Source: CAZAPG01 sp964486935 (lineage in GTDB: Bacteria > Chloroflexota > Anaerolineae > 4572-78 > J111). From it: a stretch of 64,000 nt of DNA. The translations under genes and the position numbers were made by a program. The notes under the pieces are model-generated. The model ran no database searches. It was given only the letters and a program-made list of their open reading frames with translations, and was not told the origin of the DNA. The stretch spans positions 1 through 64,000 of the forward strand of contig CAZAPG010000036.1 in NCBI GenBank assembly GCA_964486935.1, given 5' to 3'. Below are positions 15,586-24,898 of the stretch, in pieces (position 1 is the stretch's first letter; each line of letters begins with the position of its first letter).

Positions 15586-17817
15586 ATGTCAAAAATTGCC
15601 TCAAAAATTCAGCATGTGTTCAGGCAACACGGGCCGGCTGTACTCATAGCAGCGGCCTTTTTTGCGCTGGGCGTAACTTACAGCGTGGTCAACCCCCTGT
15701 TTGAGGCGCTGGATGAAGTGTGGCATTATCCTTTTGTCTGGCAGTTGGCCCGCGCGGGCGAGCTGCCGGTGCAAGACCCGGCCAACGTGCAACTCTGGCG
15801 GCAAGAGGGCAGCCAGCCGCCGCTCTACTATACCCTGGCCGCCCTGCTCACCGCGCCCATCCCAACCGATGATTTACCCCGGCTTATTTACCTCAATCCC
15901 CACGCCGACCTGGGCCTTGTCACTACCGATGGCAACATCAACATGATTGTTCACACCGCCCAGGAGAAATGGCCCTGGCAGGGCGCGGCGCTGGCGGCGC
16001 ATGTGGCCCGATTGCTATCGGTGGCGCTCAGTACCGGCACGGTGCTGGCCGTTTACGCCCTTGGCCGAACCCTCTGGCCGGAACGGCCCGGCCTAGCGCT
16101 GCTGGCGATGGCTTTTTTGGCCTTTAACCCCATGTTTTTGTTTGTCTCCGGCTCGGTTAATAACGACAATTTGGTGACGCTGCTGGCCTCGCTGGTGGTG
16201 TGGCAGTTGGTTACGCTGACTCTTGCAGGCCGGCAACCCTCGCTCTGGAAATTTGCGCTGCTGGGCGGACTCATCGGCCTGGCCGCGCTCTCTAAATTTA
16301 GCGGGTTGGGGTTGTTGGGGTTAAGCGGACTCACTTTGCTGTGGCAGGGCTGGCAGCGGCGCTGGTGGCGAACGGCCATTTTGGGCAACGCCATCATTAC
16401 GCTTATCACCCTGGCCATCGCCGGCTGGTGGTACTGGCGCAACCACGCGCTCTATGGCGATTGGACCGGCACGCAAATTATGGTCCAGATGATGGGGCCG
16501 CGCAGCGTGTCGCCCACCCCCGGCCAACTGCTGGCCGAAGTGCCGGGCATGATGCGCTCGTTTTGGGGGCTGTTTGGCGGGCTATCGCTGCCCCTGCCGC
16601 CGGCGGTGTACTGGCTGCTGAATCTGCTGCTGGCAGTAGGGCTGCTTGGGCTGCCGGCGGCCTGGCTGGCGGGTCAAACTGACCGGTTGCCGCCCCGGCT
16701 GGCGCGGGTCTGGCCTATTCTGGCGGGCTGGCTGGCGCTGCTGCTAATTGGCCTGGCGCAGTGGACGCTGCGCACCCCGGCCACGCAGGGGCGGTTGCTC
16801 TTTCCGGGGTTGGCGGCGCTGGCGGTGCTGTGGGCTGCCGGCTGGCTGGCGCTGCTGCCGCGTTATCTGCACCCGGCGCCGGCGGCGGCGCTGCTGGCGC
16901 TGGCCGTTTGGGTTCCGTGGGGAGTAATTGGCCCCGCTTACGCCCGGCCCCAACCGCTGGCCCAACTGCCGGCCTCGGCCCAACCGCTGGGCGTTACTTT
17001 TGGCGATGCGGTGCAACTGCTGGCGTTTGAGGGCAATACCTCAACCACCGTTAAACCGGGTGAGAGCCTGCCGTTGACGCTTTACTGGCGCGGTTTGCAG
17101 CCGGTCGAGACTGATTACAGTGTTTTCATCCACCTGATTGACCAAAACAACCTGATTGTGGCCCAGCGGGATTTATTCCACGGGCGGGGGCTTTTCCCTA
17201 CCAGCCAGTGGCGGCCCGGCCAGCAGTTTGCCGACACCTACACCCTGCGCTTGCCTGGCACCACGCCGGCCCCGGCTACGGCCCATTTTGGCGTGGGCCT
17301 GTATAACCGGGCTACCGGCTACCGGCTGCCGGCCTCAACCGGCGGCGATACGGTTTATTTTGGGGCAGTCGCCATCCAGCCCTGGCCGGGCCAGTATCCT
17401 AATCCCCAGAATTTGCTGTTTGAGGATGGCATTACCCTGGTGGGCTACCGGATAGACCGGCAAACAGCCGCCCAGGGGGAGCAGGTTAAGCTGACTCTTT
17501 TTTGGCAGAGCCAAAAAACCCCGGCCAACAATTACAAAGTTTTTGTGCATTTGGCAGCCGAGGGCGACCTGCGGGCGGCCCAACACGATAGCGAACCGCA
17601 AGGGGGCGCAGCGCCTACCTCAAGCTGGCAGCCGGGGCAGGTTATTACCGACACCCATCCCCTCGTCATTCATGCCGACGCGCCGCCCGGAGCCTACCGG
17701 CTGAAAGTGGGTCTATATAATGGAGAAACCGGCCAGCGCCTGCGCCTGTTAAGTGATAATGGGGTATCGGTGCAGGCCGACTCGGTGACGCTGGGCGGCG
17801 TGCGGGTGAGACCGTAA
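15586..17817 (+). CDS. GT-C (GT39-like) membrane glycosyltransferase with two beta domains
   Basis: 743 residues. The N-terminal 450 residues contain about ten membrane segments. The first lumenal loop has an acidic EALDEVWHY motif like the Asp-based catalytic site of dolichyl/polyprenyl-phosphate mannosyltransferases. The C-terminus holds two related soluble beta domains (about 465-590 and 610-740), both with a 'tLyW(R/Q)...yKVFvHL...GLY' pattern. This architecture is common in Chloroflexota. A TTGGGA/TCCCAA palindrome (15544-15558) lies just upstream. The alternative start at 15544 would read through it, and I prefer the ATG at 15586, although neither has a good ribosome site. The exact sugar transferred is unknown. 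Confidence 0.8.
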   Translation: MSKIASKIQHVFRQHGPAVLIAAAFFALGVTYSVVNPLFEALDEVWHYPFVWQLARAGELPVQDPANVQLWRQEGSQPPLYYTLAALLTAPIPTDDLPRLIYLNPHADLGLVTTDGNINMIVHTAQEKWPWQGAALAAHVARLLSVALSTGTVLAVYALGRTLWPERPGLALLAMAFLAFNPMFLFVSGSVNNDNLVTLLASLVVWQLVTLTLAGRQPSLWKFALLGGLIGLAALSKFSGLGLLGLSGLTLLWQGWQRRWWRTAILGNAIITLITLAIAGWWYWRNHALYGDWTGTQIMVQMMGPRSVSPTPGQLLAEVPGMMRSFWGLFGGLSLPLPPAVYWLLNLLLAVGLLGLPAAWLAGQTDRLPPRLARVWPILAGWLALLLIGLAQWTLRTPATQGRLLFPGLAALAVLWAAGWLALLPRYLHPAPAAALLALAVWVPWGVIGPAYARPQPLAQLPASAQPLGVTFGDAVQLLAFEGNTSTTVKPGESLPLTLYWRGLQPVETDYSVFIHLIDQNNLIVAQRDLFHGRGLFPTSQWRPGQQFADTYTLRLPGTTPAPATAHFGVGLYNRATGYRLPASTGGDTVYFGAVAIQPWPGQYPNPQNLLFEDGITLVGYRIDRQTAAQGEQVKLTLFWQSQKTPANNYKVFVHLAAEGDLRAAQHDSEPQGGAAPTSSWQPGQVITDTHPLVIHADAPPGAYRLKVGLYNGETGQRLRLLSDNGVSVQADSVTLGGVRVRP

Positions 17818-17967
17818 CGAGGCCCGGCCATCAAACTTTTGGCGCAACAGATAGTCCTCTTTTCCCCGGCTAACATTCTAAATTAGATGGTATAATAACA
17901 GAACGGTCTGCTTATTGGCACAGACTGCTCAAATTCAGCCTGTAACATTTAAAGAGAGTATCCCGTT

Positions 17968-20900
17968 ATGAGCGCTCGCGAGCTTCGCGTTTTACTTGTT
18001 ACCCCCAAAAATAAGCCCAAGTTGCCCAGGCTATTGGCCAGGCAAATTTTGTGGCAGTGTGATATGCAACAGGTTGGAGATTATGAGTCGGCTTTGGCTA
18101 AATTAACCGGCAACCAGTTTGACCTTTATTTTGTGGATTACCATTTTGCCAGGCGCAGCGGGCTAAAACTTTTAAGACAGGCATTTGACCAAGGTTTTAA
18201 TGGAGCGGCCATTTTATTGCTCAATGCCCAAAATCCCCCGGTGGCCCAACAGGCCCTGCAAATGGGCGTTGCCGATTATTTGGTAATCGAGCAACTAGAC
18301 GCCCCGTTGCTAGAGCGAGCCATTCGCTACGCCGTGAGCCGGCTTGACATGCTAAACAAAATTCAGCAAAGCAAGCAACAACATCAAAAGCTGGTAGCTA
18401 CCGAGCGAGAGCAGCGCCGGCTGGCCGAGGCGCTTCAGGATATTGCCATTGCGCTTAACAGCACCCTTAATTTTGATGAACTGCTGGAGCGCATTTTAAT
18501 AAATGTGGAGCGGGTAGTACCCAATGATACCGCCGATATCATGCTGGTGGAGGGCGACCGGGCGCGCATTGCTAGAGACCGGGGTTATATTGAGCACGGG
18601 TGGCCTTCGGTGCAAAACCTCCATTTTTCCGTAAAAGAACTACCTACCCTGGCGCACATGGTCAATACCTGCCAACCCCTGGTTATTCCGCAAACCTTAA
18701 CCTCGCCTTTGTGGACTTTTTTGCCCAAATCAAAATGGATTCGCTCTTATGTTGGCGCGCCCATTTACTTAAAAGATCAGGTGGTGGGTTTTCTTAATTT
18801 AGCCAGCGCTGCGCCAAATTTCTTTAATCAGACGCACGCCCAACATTTGCAGGCTTTTGCCAACCATGCGGCCATTGCCATTGGCAATATCCGGCGGCTC
18901 GAGGCCGAACGCCGGCAGCGTGAGCTATCTGAAACACTGCACCGGGCTACGGCAACCCTTATTTCGGCGCTTGACCTTAGAGAAGTTTTAGACACACTTC
19001 TGATTCAGCTTGAACAGGTTATTCCTTACCAGAGCGCCTGCGTCTTTTTGTATCAAAATGAGCAGCTACAGGCGGTGGCCGGCCGGGGCTTTGCCGCCCC
19101 CGAGGCGGTTATCGGTAAAGCCTACTCTGCTAACGATGACCTTCTTTTTGAAGAGATGAGGCGCACCCACCAGCCTGTAAAAATAGCCGATGCCGCTCAA
19201 GATAGCCGGTTCTATGGTTGGGGCGATACCTTTTATACTCGCGGCTGGTTGGGCATTCCGCTTATTGTCCGGCAACATATAATTGGCACCCTAACCTTTG
19301 ATAGCAAACAGGCAGGAGCCTACGATAATGTCGATATGGCCCTGGTTCAAACTTTTGCCAATCAGGCCGCTATTGCCATTGAAAACGCCAAATTATTTGC
19401 CCAAACCCAGGAAGCCCTGGTAGAAACTGAAACCCTTTACCACGTAAGCCGCACCCTGATAAACTTTGAGCATTTGCCCGACTTGCTGCAAATAGTCACC
19501 ACTAAAGTGAGTACAGCCCTGCCGGCCACCTGGGTGGCAACAATTACGCTGGATTTTGAGGCGCAACAGGTTACTGAGATGGTGGTGGCCGGACCGCAGG
19601 CCAATATAACCCGAACCGGCAGCTTTGATGAGTTAATGGACGGCTTGACCGGTTGGGCCATTCGACGCCAAAAACCGGCCCTGTCGCCCAAGGGCCAGCC
19701 CGACCCCAGAGAGAGCCAGGCAGTACGGCAAAATCGCCTGGAAAATCATTTTGGCTCAATTATTGTGGCGCCCTTGCTCTATAAAGAAAAAGTATTAGGC
19801 ACAATGACCGCCATTAACCGTCTGGATGAGCCGGATTTTACCCAACGAGATGTCAACCTGATGATGGCCATGGCCAGCCAGGTTGCCGTAACTATCGAGA
19901 ATGTCAGCCTGTTTGAAGCTGCCCAGGAAGCCCGGCAATTATCAGACTCGCTGAGAGAGTTGGGCGCATCGCTGGCAGCCACCCTGAATTTTAAGGAACT
20001 TTTGGAACGCATCCTCCAAGGGTTGAAAAACATAGTCTCCTTCGATACGGCCTCGATTATGCTGCCCGAAGGCAACTCGGCCTTTCGGATAAGGGAAGGC
20101 TGGGGCATACCGCGCCATAGCCCGGTTTGGGAGTATCTTTTTTACTTGGAGGAACAACCCATCCTAAAAGAAATTGTAGAAACCTGTCAACCGGTCGTTA
20201 TTTCTAATGTGCAGCAAGATAAGCGCTGGGTACAATTTGAAAGCGGGCTGCAAATAGGCTCCTGGTTAGGCGTCCCCCTGATAGCGGGCAATCAGATTGT
20301 TGGCATTTTAAATTTGGACCACCACCAATTAAATTTTTATACCCAAAAACACGCCGCTATTGCCAGCGCCTTTGCCCAACAAGCCGCCATTGCCCTGGAA
20401 AACGCCCGCCTGTTTAACGAAACCCGCCAGCGCGCCGAACAGCTTGAAGCCCTGCGCCAGGTTACTCAAGACCTGACCCTACTCCGCGATACCAAAACCC
20501 TGCTGCGCCAAATTGCCAAAAGAGCGCTACGCTTGCTGGGCGCCGATGCCGGCGGTATTCACCTTTACCGGCCCGAACTGGATTTGCTGGATGGCGTTGT
20601 GGTGCTTGGCAAAGAATTATCGCCAATGGTGCCCCAACTAAAACCGGGGCAGGGGTTAATTGGCCACGTTTGGGCTACTCACAAACCCGTTATTATTAAC
20701 GACTATCCCAACTGGGCCGGCCATTTGTCTAACTGGCCGCATAAAATTCCCGATGCTGCCCTTGGCGTGCCTATTCAATGGGGCGATGAGTATCTGGGAG
20801 TGTTATCCGTAAGCGTAAATAACCCGCATCGACAATTTACCTCCGACGATACCTCGCTACTTTCTCAGTTTGCGGCCCAGGTAGCCGTAGCGGTTGAAAA

Positions 20901-23445
20901 TGCGCGTCTGTTTGACGCGGCTAACCAACGCGTGGCCGAACTTGAGGCCGTGCGGCTGATAACACTCAGCCTGACCTCGAATTTGGAATTTAAGGCGCTG
21001 TTAGAAGAAATATTGAGGAGCGCGCTTAGACTCATCACCCGGGCAGACAACGCCCACATATTTTTGTATCAGGCAAACCAGTTGATTTTTGGGGCGGCTC
21101 TATTTAATGGCGCCGCCAGCAATGAACCCTACTCCAATCCACGGCCGCGCGGTTTAACCTACACCGTGGCCCAAACAGCCCAACCCATTATTGTTGATGA
21201 CATGCGCACCCATCCGCTCTATACTCACGCTCCGCCCGATTGGGGCGGCTCAATTGCCGGATTACCCCTAAAAATTGGCGAGCGAGTAGTAGGCGTAATG
21301 ACCATTGCCGGAACCCAATCCAATATCTGGAGCGAATCTGAACTCAACGTGCTGTATCTGCTGGCCGACCAGGCCGCCGTGGCTATAGAAAATGCCCGGC
21401 TGTATGAGCAAGTGCAAGAATATGCCACCCAACTTGAAGCCAAAGTTGCCGAGCGCACCTTCCGGCTGAAAACCCTGTATGATTTGGCCCAGGCGCTTAG
21501 CCACGCTACTCAGCTTGGCGATGTTACCCGCTTAACGCTGCTTCAACTTTACCAAACCGTTCCCCATGATGTAGCGGCCAGTTTGCTCACCATCGACATC
21601 ACGCCTACCCTGGTTATTCAAAGCCGGCGCCGGCTTTCGCGCGCGGTAGAGGCAGATATTCAATTGATGCTGCTAAAAGAGTACAATCAGTTAACCAACC
21701 AAACCATCAGCGGCGATACCTTAAAAATTCACCGGCTTAAAGCCAAAAGCGAGATAAAATCAAAAATTGCGCTCGATAAAGTGGCGTCGGTACTCACAAC
21801 CCCAATTGTTATGGGAAACCAGGTTGTGGGGCTGCTGCTGGTTGCCAGCCAACAGGTGCAACAATTTACCGAAGAGCAAGAGCAGTTACTTAATGTGGTG
21901 GCCAGCCAGGCCGCCGAAACCATTGGCCGCTTGCAGTTTCTTATGGCCGCAGAACATAAACGGCTGGAGAGTCTAATCGCTCATCTGTCTAGTGGCGTTA
22001 TTATGTTAGACTCAAACCACCACATTGTGCTGGCTAATCCGGCTGCGCTTAATCTCATCAGTGGTCTTACCCAGGCCCGCGTTGGCGATCAATTGACGCA
22101 TTTGGGTGACTATCCCATCTCAAAAATTTTAGAGCTGGCTACGCAAGAAATCCCCTTTGTTATAGAAGAATCCCAGGACTCCGCCCAAATTTTTGAGATA
22201 ACTGTTCAGCCAATTGCTTCTGGCCCGGATATTGGCGGCTGGACTCTGGTTATCAGAGATATTACCGAAGAGCACGCCATTCAAAAACGTATTCAACAGC
22301 AAGAACGGGTGGCGGCGGTAGGCCAGCTAGCCGCCGGTATTGCCCACGATTTTAACAACATTTTAACCAGTATTATCGGTTTTGCAGAACTGCTACTGCT
22401 AGACCCTGGTTTGCCCGCTTCGGCCAAAGACGATATAGAGCGGATTACCAAACAAGGGCATCGGGCGGCTCATCTGGTCCGTCAAATTTTAGATTTCAGC
22501 CGGCAAACAATCAGTTCTAAACAACCCTTAAATTTGCTGCCTGTCATTAAAGAAACTGTTAAATTGCTGGAGCGAACCATCCCCGAAGATATTCATATCT
22601 CCCTGGAAATAATGCCCGGAGAATACACCGTTTTTGCCGATTTAATTCAGCTACAACAGGCGCTCACCAATTTAGCCGTCAATGCCCGCGACGCCATGCC
22701 CAATGGCGGCAATTTACATTTCAAGTTGTTTCAACTGGCCGTTTCTCCCGTTGATGAACCGCCCGCCCCGGATTTAGAGGCCGGAGATTGGGTGGCGCTA
22801 TCCATTACGGATACGGGCCACGGAATTCCGCCGGAATTGCATGGGAAAATTTTTGAGCCTTTCTTCACAACCAAAGAGGTAGGCGAAGGCACCGGTCTGG
22901 GGCTGGCGCAGGTGTACGGTATTATCAAACAGCACGAGGGGGTTATTGATGTTTCAAGCCAGCCAAACGCCGGCACTACCTTTACGCTGTACTTTCCGGC
23001 GCGTGCATTAGCGCCCGGTGCTATGCTGACAGAAGGGCGCTCAGAAATTCCTCGGGGGCATCAAGAGGTGGTTCTTTTGGTTGAAGATAATGACTCCGTT
23101 AGAGATATTACTACGGCCATGCTCAAACGCTTAAACTATCAGGTCATTACCGCCAACAACGGCGTTGCCGCGCTAAACCTGTACCGCCAACACCAACAAG
23201 AAATTGCCCTGGTTTTAACCGATATGACCATGCCAGAAATGGGCGGAGCAGAACTAACGCTGACCCTGCGAAAAATAGACCCTGCCGTTAAAGTGGTAGT
23301 TTTAACCGGCTATCCCCTTAACTCCGACGCCAAAGAAGTGCTGGTTGAGGGCGTAGTCGATTGGTTACAAAAGCCTGTGGCCCTTGAACAACTGGCTCAG
23401 GCGCTTAATCGAACCCTGTCAACCGTAACCGAAGAAGTTTTATGA
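17968..23445 (+). CDS. Multi-GAF hybrid sensor histidine kinase
   Basis: 1825 residues with no membrane segment. In order: a receiver-like domain (5-125; Asp57 in YFVDYHF, but the usual lysine region reads YLVIEQ), seven GAF domains (starting near 165, 325, 490, 670, 835, 1005 and 1180, most ending in a 'QAAIAIENARLF' helix), a PAS domain (about 1331-1445), a HisKA dimerisation domain with phospho-acceptor His1460 (AAGIAHDFNNIL), an HATPase domain (NLAVNARDAMPNGG, DTGHGIPPE, GTGLGLAQVYGI), and a C-terminal receiver with Asp1752 (LTDMTMPEMGG) and lysine in QKPV. The kinase is therefore a cytoplasmic multi-input phosphorelay protein. No output regulator is adjacent. Ligands of the GAF domains are unknown. 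Confidence 0.93.
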   Translation: MSARELRVLLVTPKNKPKLPRLLARQILWQCDMQQVGDYESALAKLTGNQFDLYFVDYHFARRSGLKLLRQAFDQGFNGAAILLLNAQNPPVAQQALQMGVADYLVIEQLDAPLLERAIRYAVSRLDMLNKIQQSKQQHQKLVATEREQRRLAEALQDIAIALNSTLNFDELLERILINVERVVPNDTADIMLVEGDRARIARDRGYIEHGWPSVQNLHFSVKELPTLAHMVNTCQPLVIPQTLTSPLWTFLPKSKWIRSYVGAPIYLKDQVVGFLNLASAAPNFFNQTHAQHLQAFANHAAIAIGNIRRLEAERRQRELSETLHRATATLISALDLREVLDTLLIQLEQVIPYQSACVFLYQNEQLQAVAGRGFAAPEAVIGKAYSANDDLLFEEMRRTHQPVKIADAAQDSRFYGWGDTFYTRGWLGIPLIVRQHIIGTLTFDSKQAGAYDNVDMALVQTFANQAAIAIENAKLFAQTQEALVETETLYHVSRTLINFEHLPDLLQIVTTKVSTALPATWVATITLDFEAQQVTEMVVAGPQANITRTGSFDELMDGLTGWAIRRQKPALSPKGQPDPRESQAVRQNRLENHFGSIIVAPLLYKEKVLGTMTAINRLDEPDFTQRDVNLMMAMASQVAVTIENVSLFEAAQEARQLSDSLRELGASLAATLNFKELLERILQGLKNIVSFDTASIMLPEGNSAFRIREGWGIPRHSPVWEYLFYLEEQPILKEIVETCQPVVISNVQQDKRWVQFESGLQIGSWLGVPLIAGNQIVGILNLDHHQLNFYTQKHAAIASAFAQQAAIALENARLFNETRQRAEQLEALRQVTQDLTLLRDTKTLLRQIAKRALRLLGADAGGIHLYRPELDLLDGVVVLGKELSPMVPQLKPGQGLIGHVWATHKPVIINDYPNWAGHLSNWPHKIPDAALGVPIQWGDEYLGVLSVSVNNPHRQFTSDDTSLLSQFAAQVAVAVENARLFDAANQRVAELEAVRLITLSLTSNLEFKALLEEILRSALRLITRADNAHIFLYQANQLIFGAALFNGAASNEPYSNPRPRGLTYTVAQTAQPIIVDDMRTHPLYTHAPPDWGGSIAGLPLKIGERVVGVMTIAGTQSNIWSESELNVLYLLADQAAVAIENARLYEQVQEYATQLEAKVAERTFRLKTLYDLAQALSHATQLGDVTRLTLLQLYQTVPHDVAASLLTIDITPTLVIQSRRRLSRAVEADIQLMLLKEYNQLTNQTISGDTLKIHRLKAKSEIKSKIALDKVASVLTTPIVMGNQVVGLLLVASQQVQQFTEEQEQLLNVVASQAAETIGRLQFLMAAEHKRLESLIAHLSSGVIMLDSNHHIVLANPAALNLISGLTQARVGDQLTHLGDYPISKILELATQEIPFVIEESQDSAQIFEITVQPIASGPDIGGWTLVIRDITEEHAIQKRIQQQERVAAVGQLAAGIAHDFNNILTSIIGFAELLLLDPGLPASAKDDIERITKQGHRAAHLVRQILDFSRQTISSKQPLNLLPVIKETVKLLERTIPEDIHISLEIMPGEYTVFADLIQLQQALTNLAVNARDAMPNGGNLHFKLFQLAVSPVDEPPAPDLEAGDWVALSITDTGHGIPPELHGKIFEPFFTTKEVGEGTGLGLAQVYGIIKQHEGVIDVSSQPNAGTTFTLYFPARALAPGAMLTEGRSEIPRGHQEVVLLVEDNDSVRDITTAMLKRLNYQVITANNGVAALNLYRQHQQEIALVLTDMTMPEMGGAELTLTLRKIDPAVKVVVLTGYPLNSDAKEVLVEGVVDWLQKPVALEQLAQALNRTLSTVTEEVL

Positions 23446-23494
23446 ACTTCGCGGGAAGTCTACCTTATAATCACAAACCGTTAAGGAACAGGCA

Positions 23495-24022
23495 ATGGCG
23501 CAAAACAAAATCAAAGTTATTGAAGGCGATATTACCCGGCAACAGGTGGATGCTATTGTAAATGCGGCCAACAGCACTTTGCTGGGCGGCGGCGGTGTAG
23601 ATGGCGCCATTCACCGGGCTGCCGGGCCGGGGCTATTGGCCGAATGCAAAACCTTAAATGGCTGCCCTACCGGTCAGGCCAAAATTACGGGGGGATACAA
23701 CCTGCCCGCTCGATATGTAATCCACACGGTTGGACCCGTCTGGCGCGGCGGTCATAATAACGAGGATGCGCTGCTGGCCCAATGCTACCAAAACAGCCTG
23801 GCCCTGGCCAAAAAGCACAAGCTAAAAACCGTGGCCTTTCCCTCTATCAGCACCGGGGTCTACGGCTTCCCCATAGAGCGGGCCGCAAGAATTGCCGTGA
23901 CAGAGATTAAAAATTTTTTGGAAAAAGAGGGTCAGCCAGACCAGGTGATTCTGGTTTGCTTTGGGCAGCGAGCTTATCAAATTCATCAGGCCGCCGTAAA
24001 AGAAATTTTCAACGACAACTAA
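23495..24022 (+). CDS. Macro-domain protein (ADP-ribose/O-acetyl-ADP-ribose hydrolase type)
   Basis: 175 residues, a single macro domain of the MacroD/YmdB type. The ligand-binding features are present: GDIT near the N-terminus, DAIVNAANSTLLGGGGVDGAIH (asparagines and glycine-rich loop used in catalysis), and SISTGVYGFP contacting the phosphates. It likely removes ADP-ribose from acidic residues or deacetylates O-acetyl-ADP-ribose. AAGGAA lies upstream of the ATG. It is 49 bp behind the kinase gene and 13 bp before the CDGSH gene. Confidence 0.92.
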   Translation: MAQNKIKVIEGDITRQQVDAIVNAANSTLLGGGGVDGAIHRAAGPGLLAECKTLNGCPTGQAKITGGYNLPARYVIHTVGPVWRGGHNNEDALLAQCYQNSLALAKKHKLKTVAFPSISTGVYGFPIERAARIAVTEIKNFLEKEGQPDQVILVCFGQRAYQIHQAAVKEIFNDN

Positions 24023-24035
24023 CGGAGAGCGCGAC

Positions 24036-24275
24036 ATGTCCCAACTGGAAATCAAAGCCCGCGAGAATGGTCCCTACAAAATTGTGGGCACCTTCACTTA
24101 CATTGATAGCAACGGCCAGCCGCAAACCACCACCGGGCCAAACATCGCCCTGTGTCGTTGCGGCCACTCTGCCAATAAGCCTTTTTGCGATGGCGCCCAC
24201 CGCAAAACCGGCTTTAAAGCCCCCCTGACCTACCTGTACCTGAACCCCTCCGAAAAGCTGCCCGCTGACCGGTAG
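24036..24275 (+). CDS. CDGSH-type iron-sulfur protein
   Basis: 79 residues. The 2Fe-2S motif is complete: Cys40, Cys42, Cys51 and His55 in CRCGHSANKPFCDGAH, the 3Cys-1His arrangement of the mitoNEET/CDGSH family. The protein has no membrane anchor and is a small cytoplasmic electron-transfer or redox-sensing protein. CGGAGAG precedes the ATG. Probably co-transcribed with the macro-domain gene. Confidence 0.92.
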   Translation: MSQLEIKARENGPYKIVGTFTYIDSNGQPQTTTGPNIALCRCGHSANKPFCDGAHRKTGFKAPLTYLYLNPSEKLPADR

Positions 24276-24294
24276 CTTCTAACCGGCGCGGCCT

Positions 24295-24654
24295 TCACCA
24301 GCCCACCGCATTGATGATATGGTTGACCTGCGGCAAACCTGCCCCCAACCGCACCGCCACCACATCAATACGCCAGGAACGGGGCTGGGCCTCTTTTTCC
24401 TGCAAATATGATTGGGCCAGTTCAACCAGCCGGCTCTGTTTGGCCGGGGTGATACTCTCTTCGGCGGAGCCAAAACGGCGGCTGCGGCGGGTACGTACTT
24501 CAACAAAGACCAGGCTGTCGTTATCGGCCATGATGATATCCAGCTCGCCCGCCGCACAGCGCCAGTTACGCTCAATGATTGTGTACCCTTTTTCCTCAAG
24601 GTAGGCGGCGGCAATATCCTCGCCGCGCCGGCCGGTTTGCCTGCGATGGTTCAC
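24295..24654 (-). CDS. yraN: YraN/UPF0102 family predicted nuclease
   Basis: 119 residues, normal family length. The motifs are GRRGEDIAAAYLEEKGY at the N-terminus and AGELDIIMADNDSLVFVEVR, where the Glu, Asp and E-V-R triad corresponds to the PD-(D/E)xK-like active site (usually E-V-K). The C-terminal RIDVVAV is typical. Function in the family is poorly defined (possible Holliday-junction resolvase-related fold). It is convergent with the CDGSH gene. Confidence 0.88.
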   Translation of the reverse strand: MNHRRQTGRRGEDIAAAYLEEKGYTIIERNWRCAAGELDIIMADNDSLVFVEVRTRRSRRFGSAEESITPAKQSRLVELAQSYLQEKEAQPRSWRIDVVAVRLGAGLPQVNHIINAVGW

Positions 24655-24823
24655 TTCTCTCTCCTAATTTTAGACCGGTTGAAAGCGTTCAATGCCACTC
24701 TCGCTTCGCGGTTAGGTGTATGGTATCACGCCCCTTAGCCGGAAGTCAACCGGCTACATTTCCGGTTGAAACTGCTGCCGGGTTACGCTTGCGCTTTTTA
24801 TGCGGTATATCGGCGCAGTCTCA

Positions 24824-24852
24824 TTGACAACTACCCCCAGTTATGTTATAGT
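24824..24852 (+). promoter_or_regulatory. Strong sigma-70-type promoter of the AAA/membrane/Ig operon
   Basis: A perfect TTGACA (24824-24829), a 17-bp spacer, and TATAGT (24847-24852). The start of transcription would fall near 24859, about 40 bases before the ATPase start codon. The preceding 165 bp (24655-24820) hold several CCGGTTGAA-related inverted copies and no gene. Confidence 0.7.
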
Positions 24853-24859
24853 CAAGTAG

Positions 24860-24886
24860 TTATGTCATGTTATTATGTAATGTTAT
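24860..24886 (+). repeat. Two tandem 13-bp repeats at the transcription start
   Basis: TTATGTCATGTTA (24860) and TTATGTAATGTTA (24873) form a perfect-period direct repeat, with a partial copy TTATGTTAT at 24841. They cover the predicted start of transcription, so they may be a regulator-binding site or shape the leader. Confidence 0.45.
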
Positions 24887-24898
24887 TTAACGGTCTAT

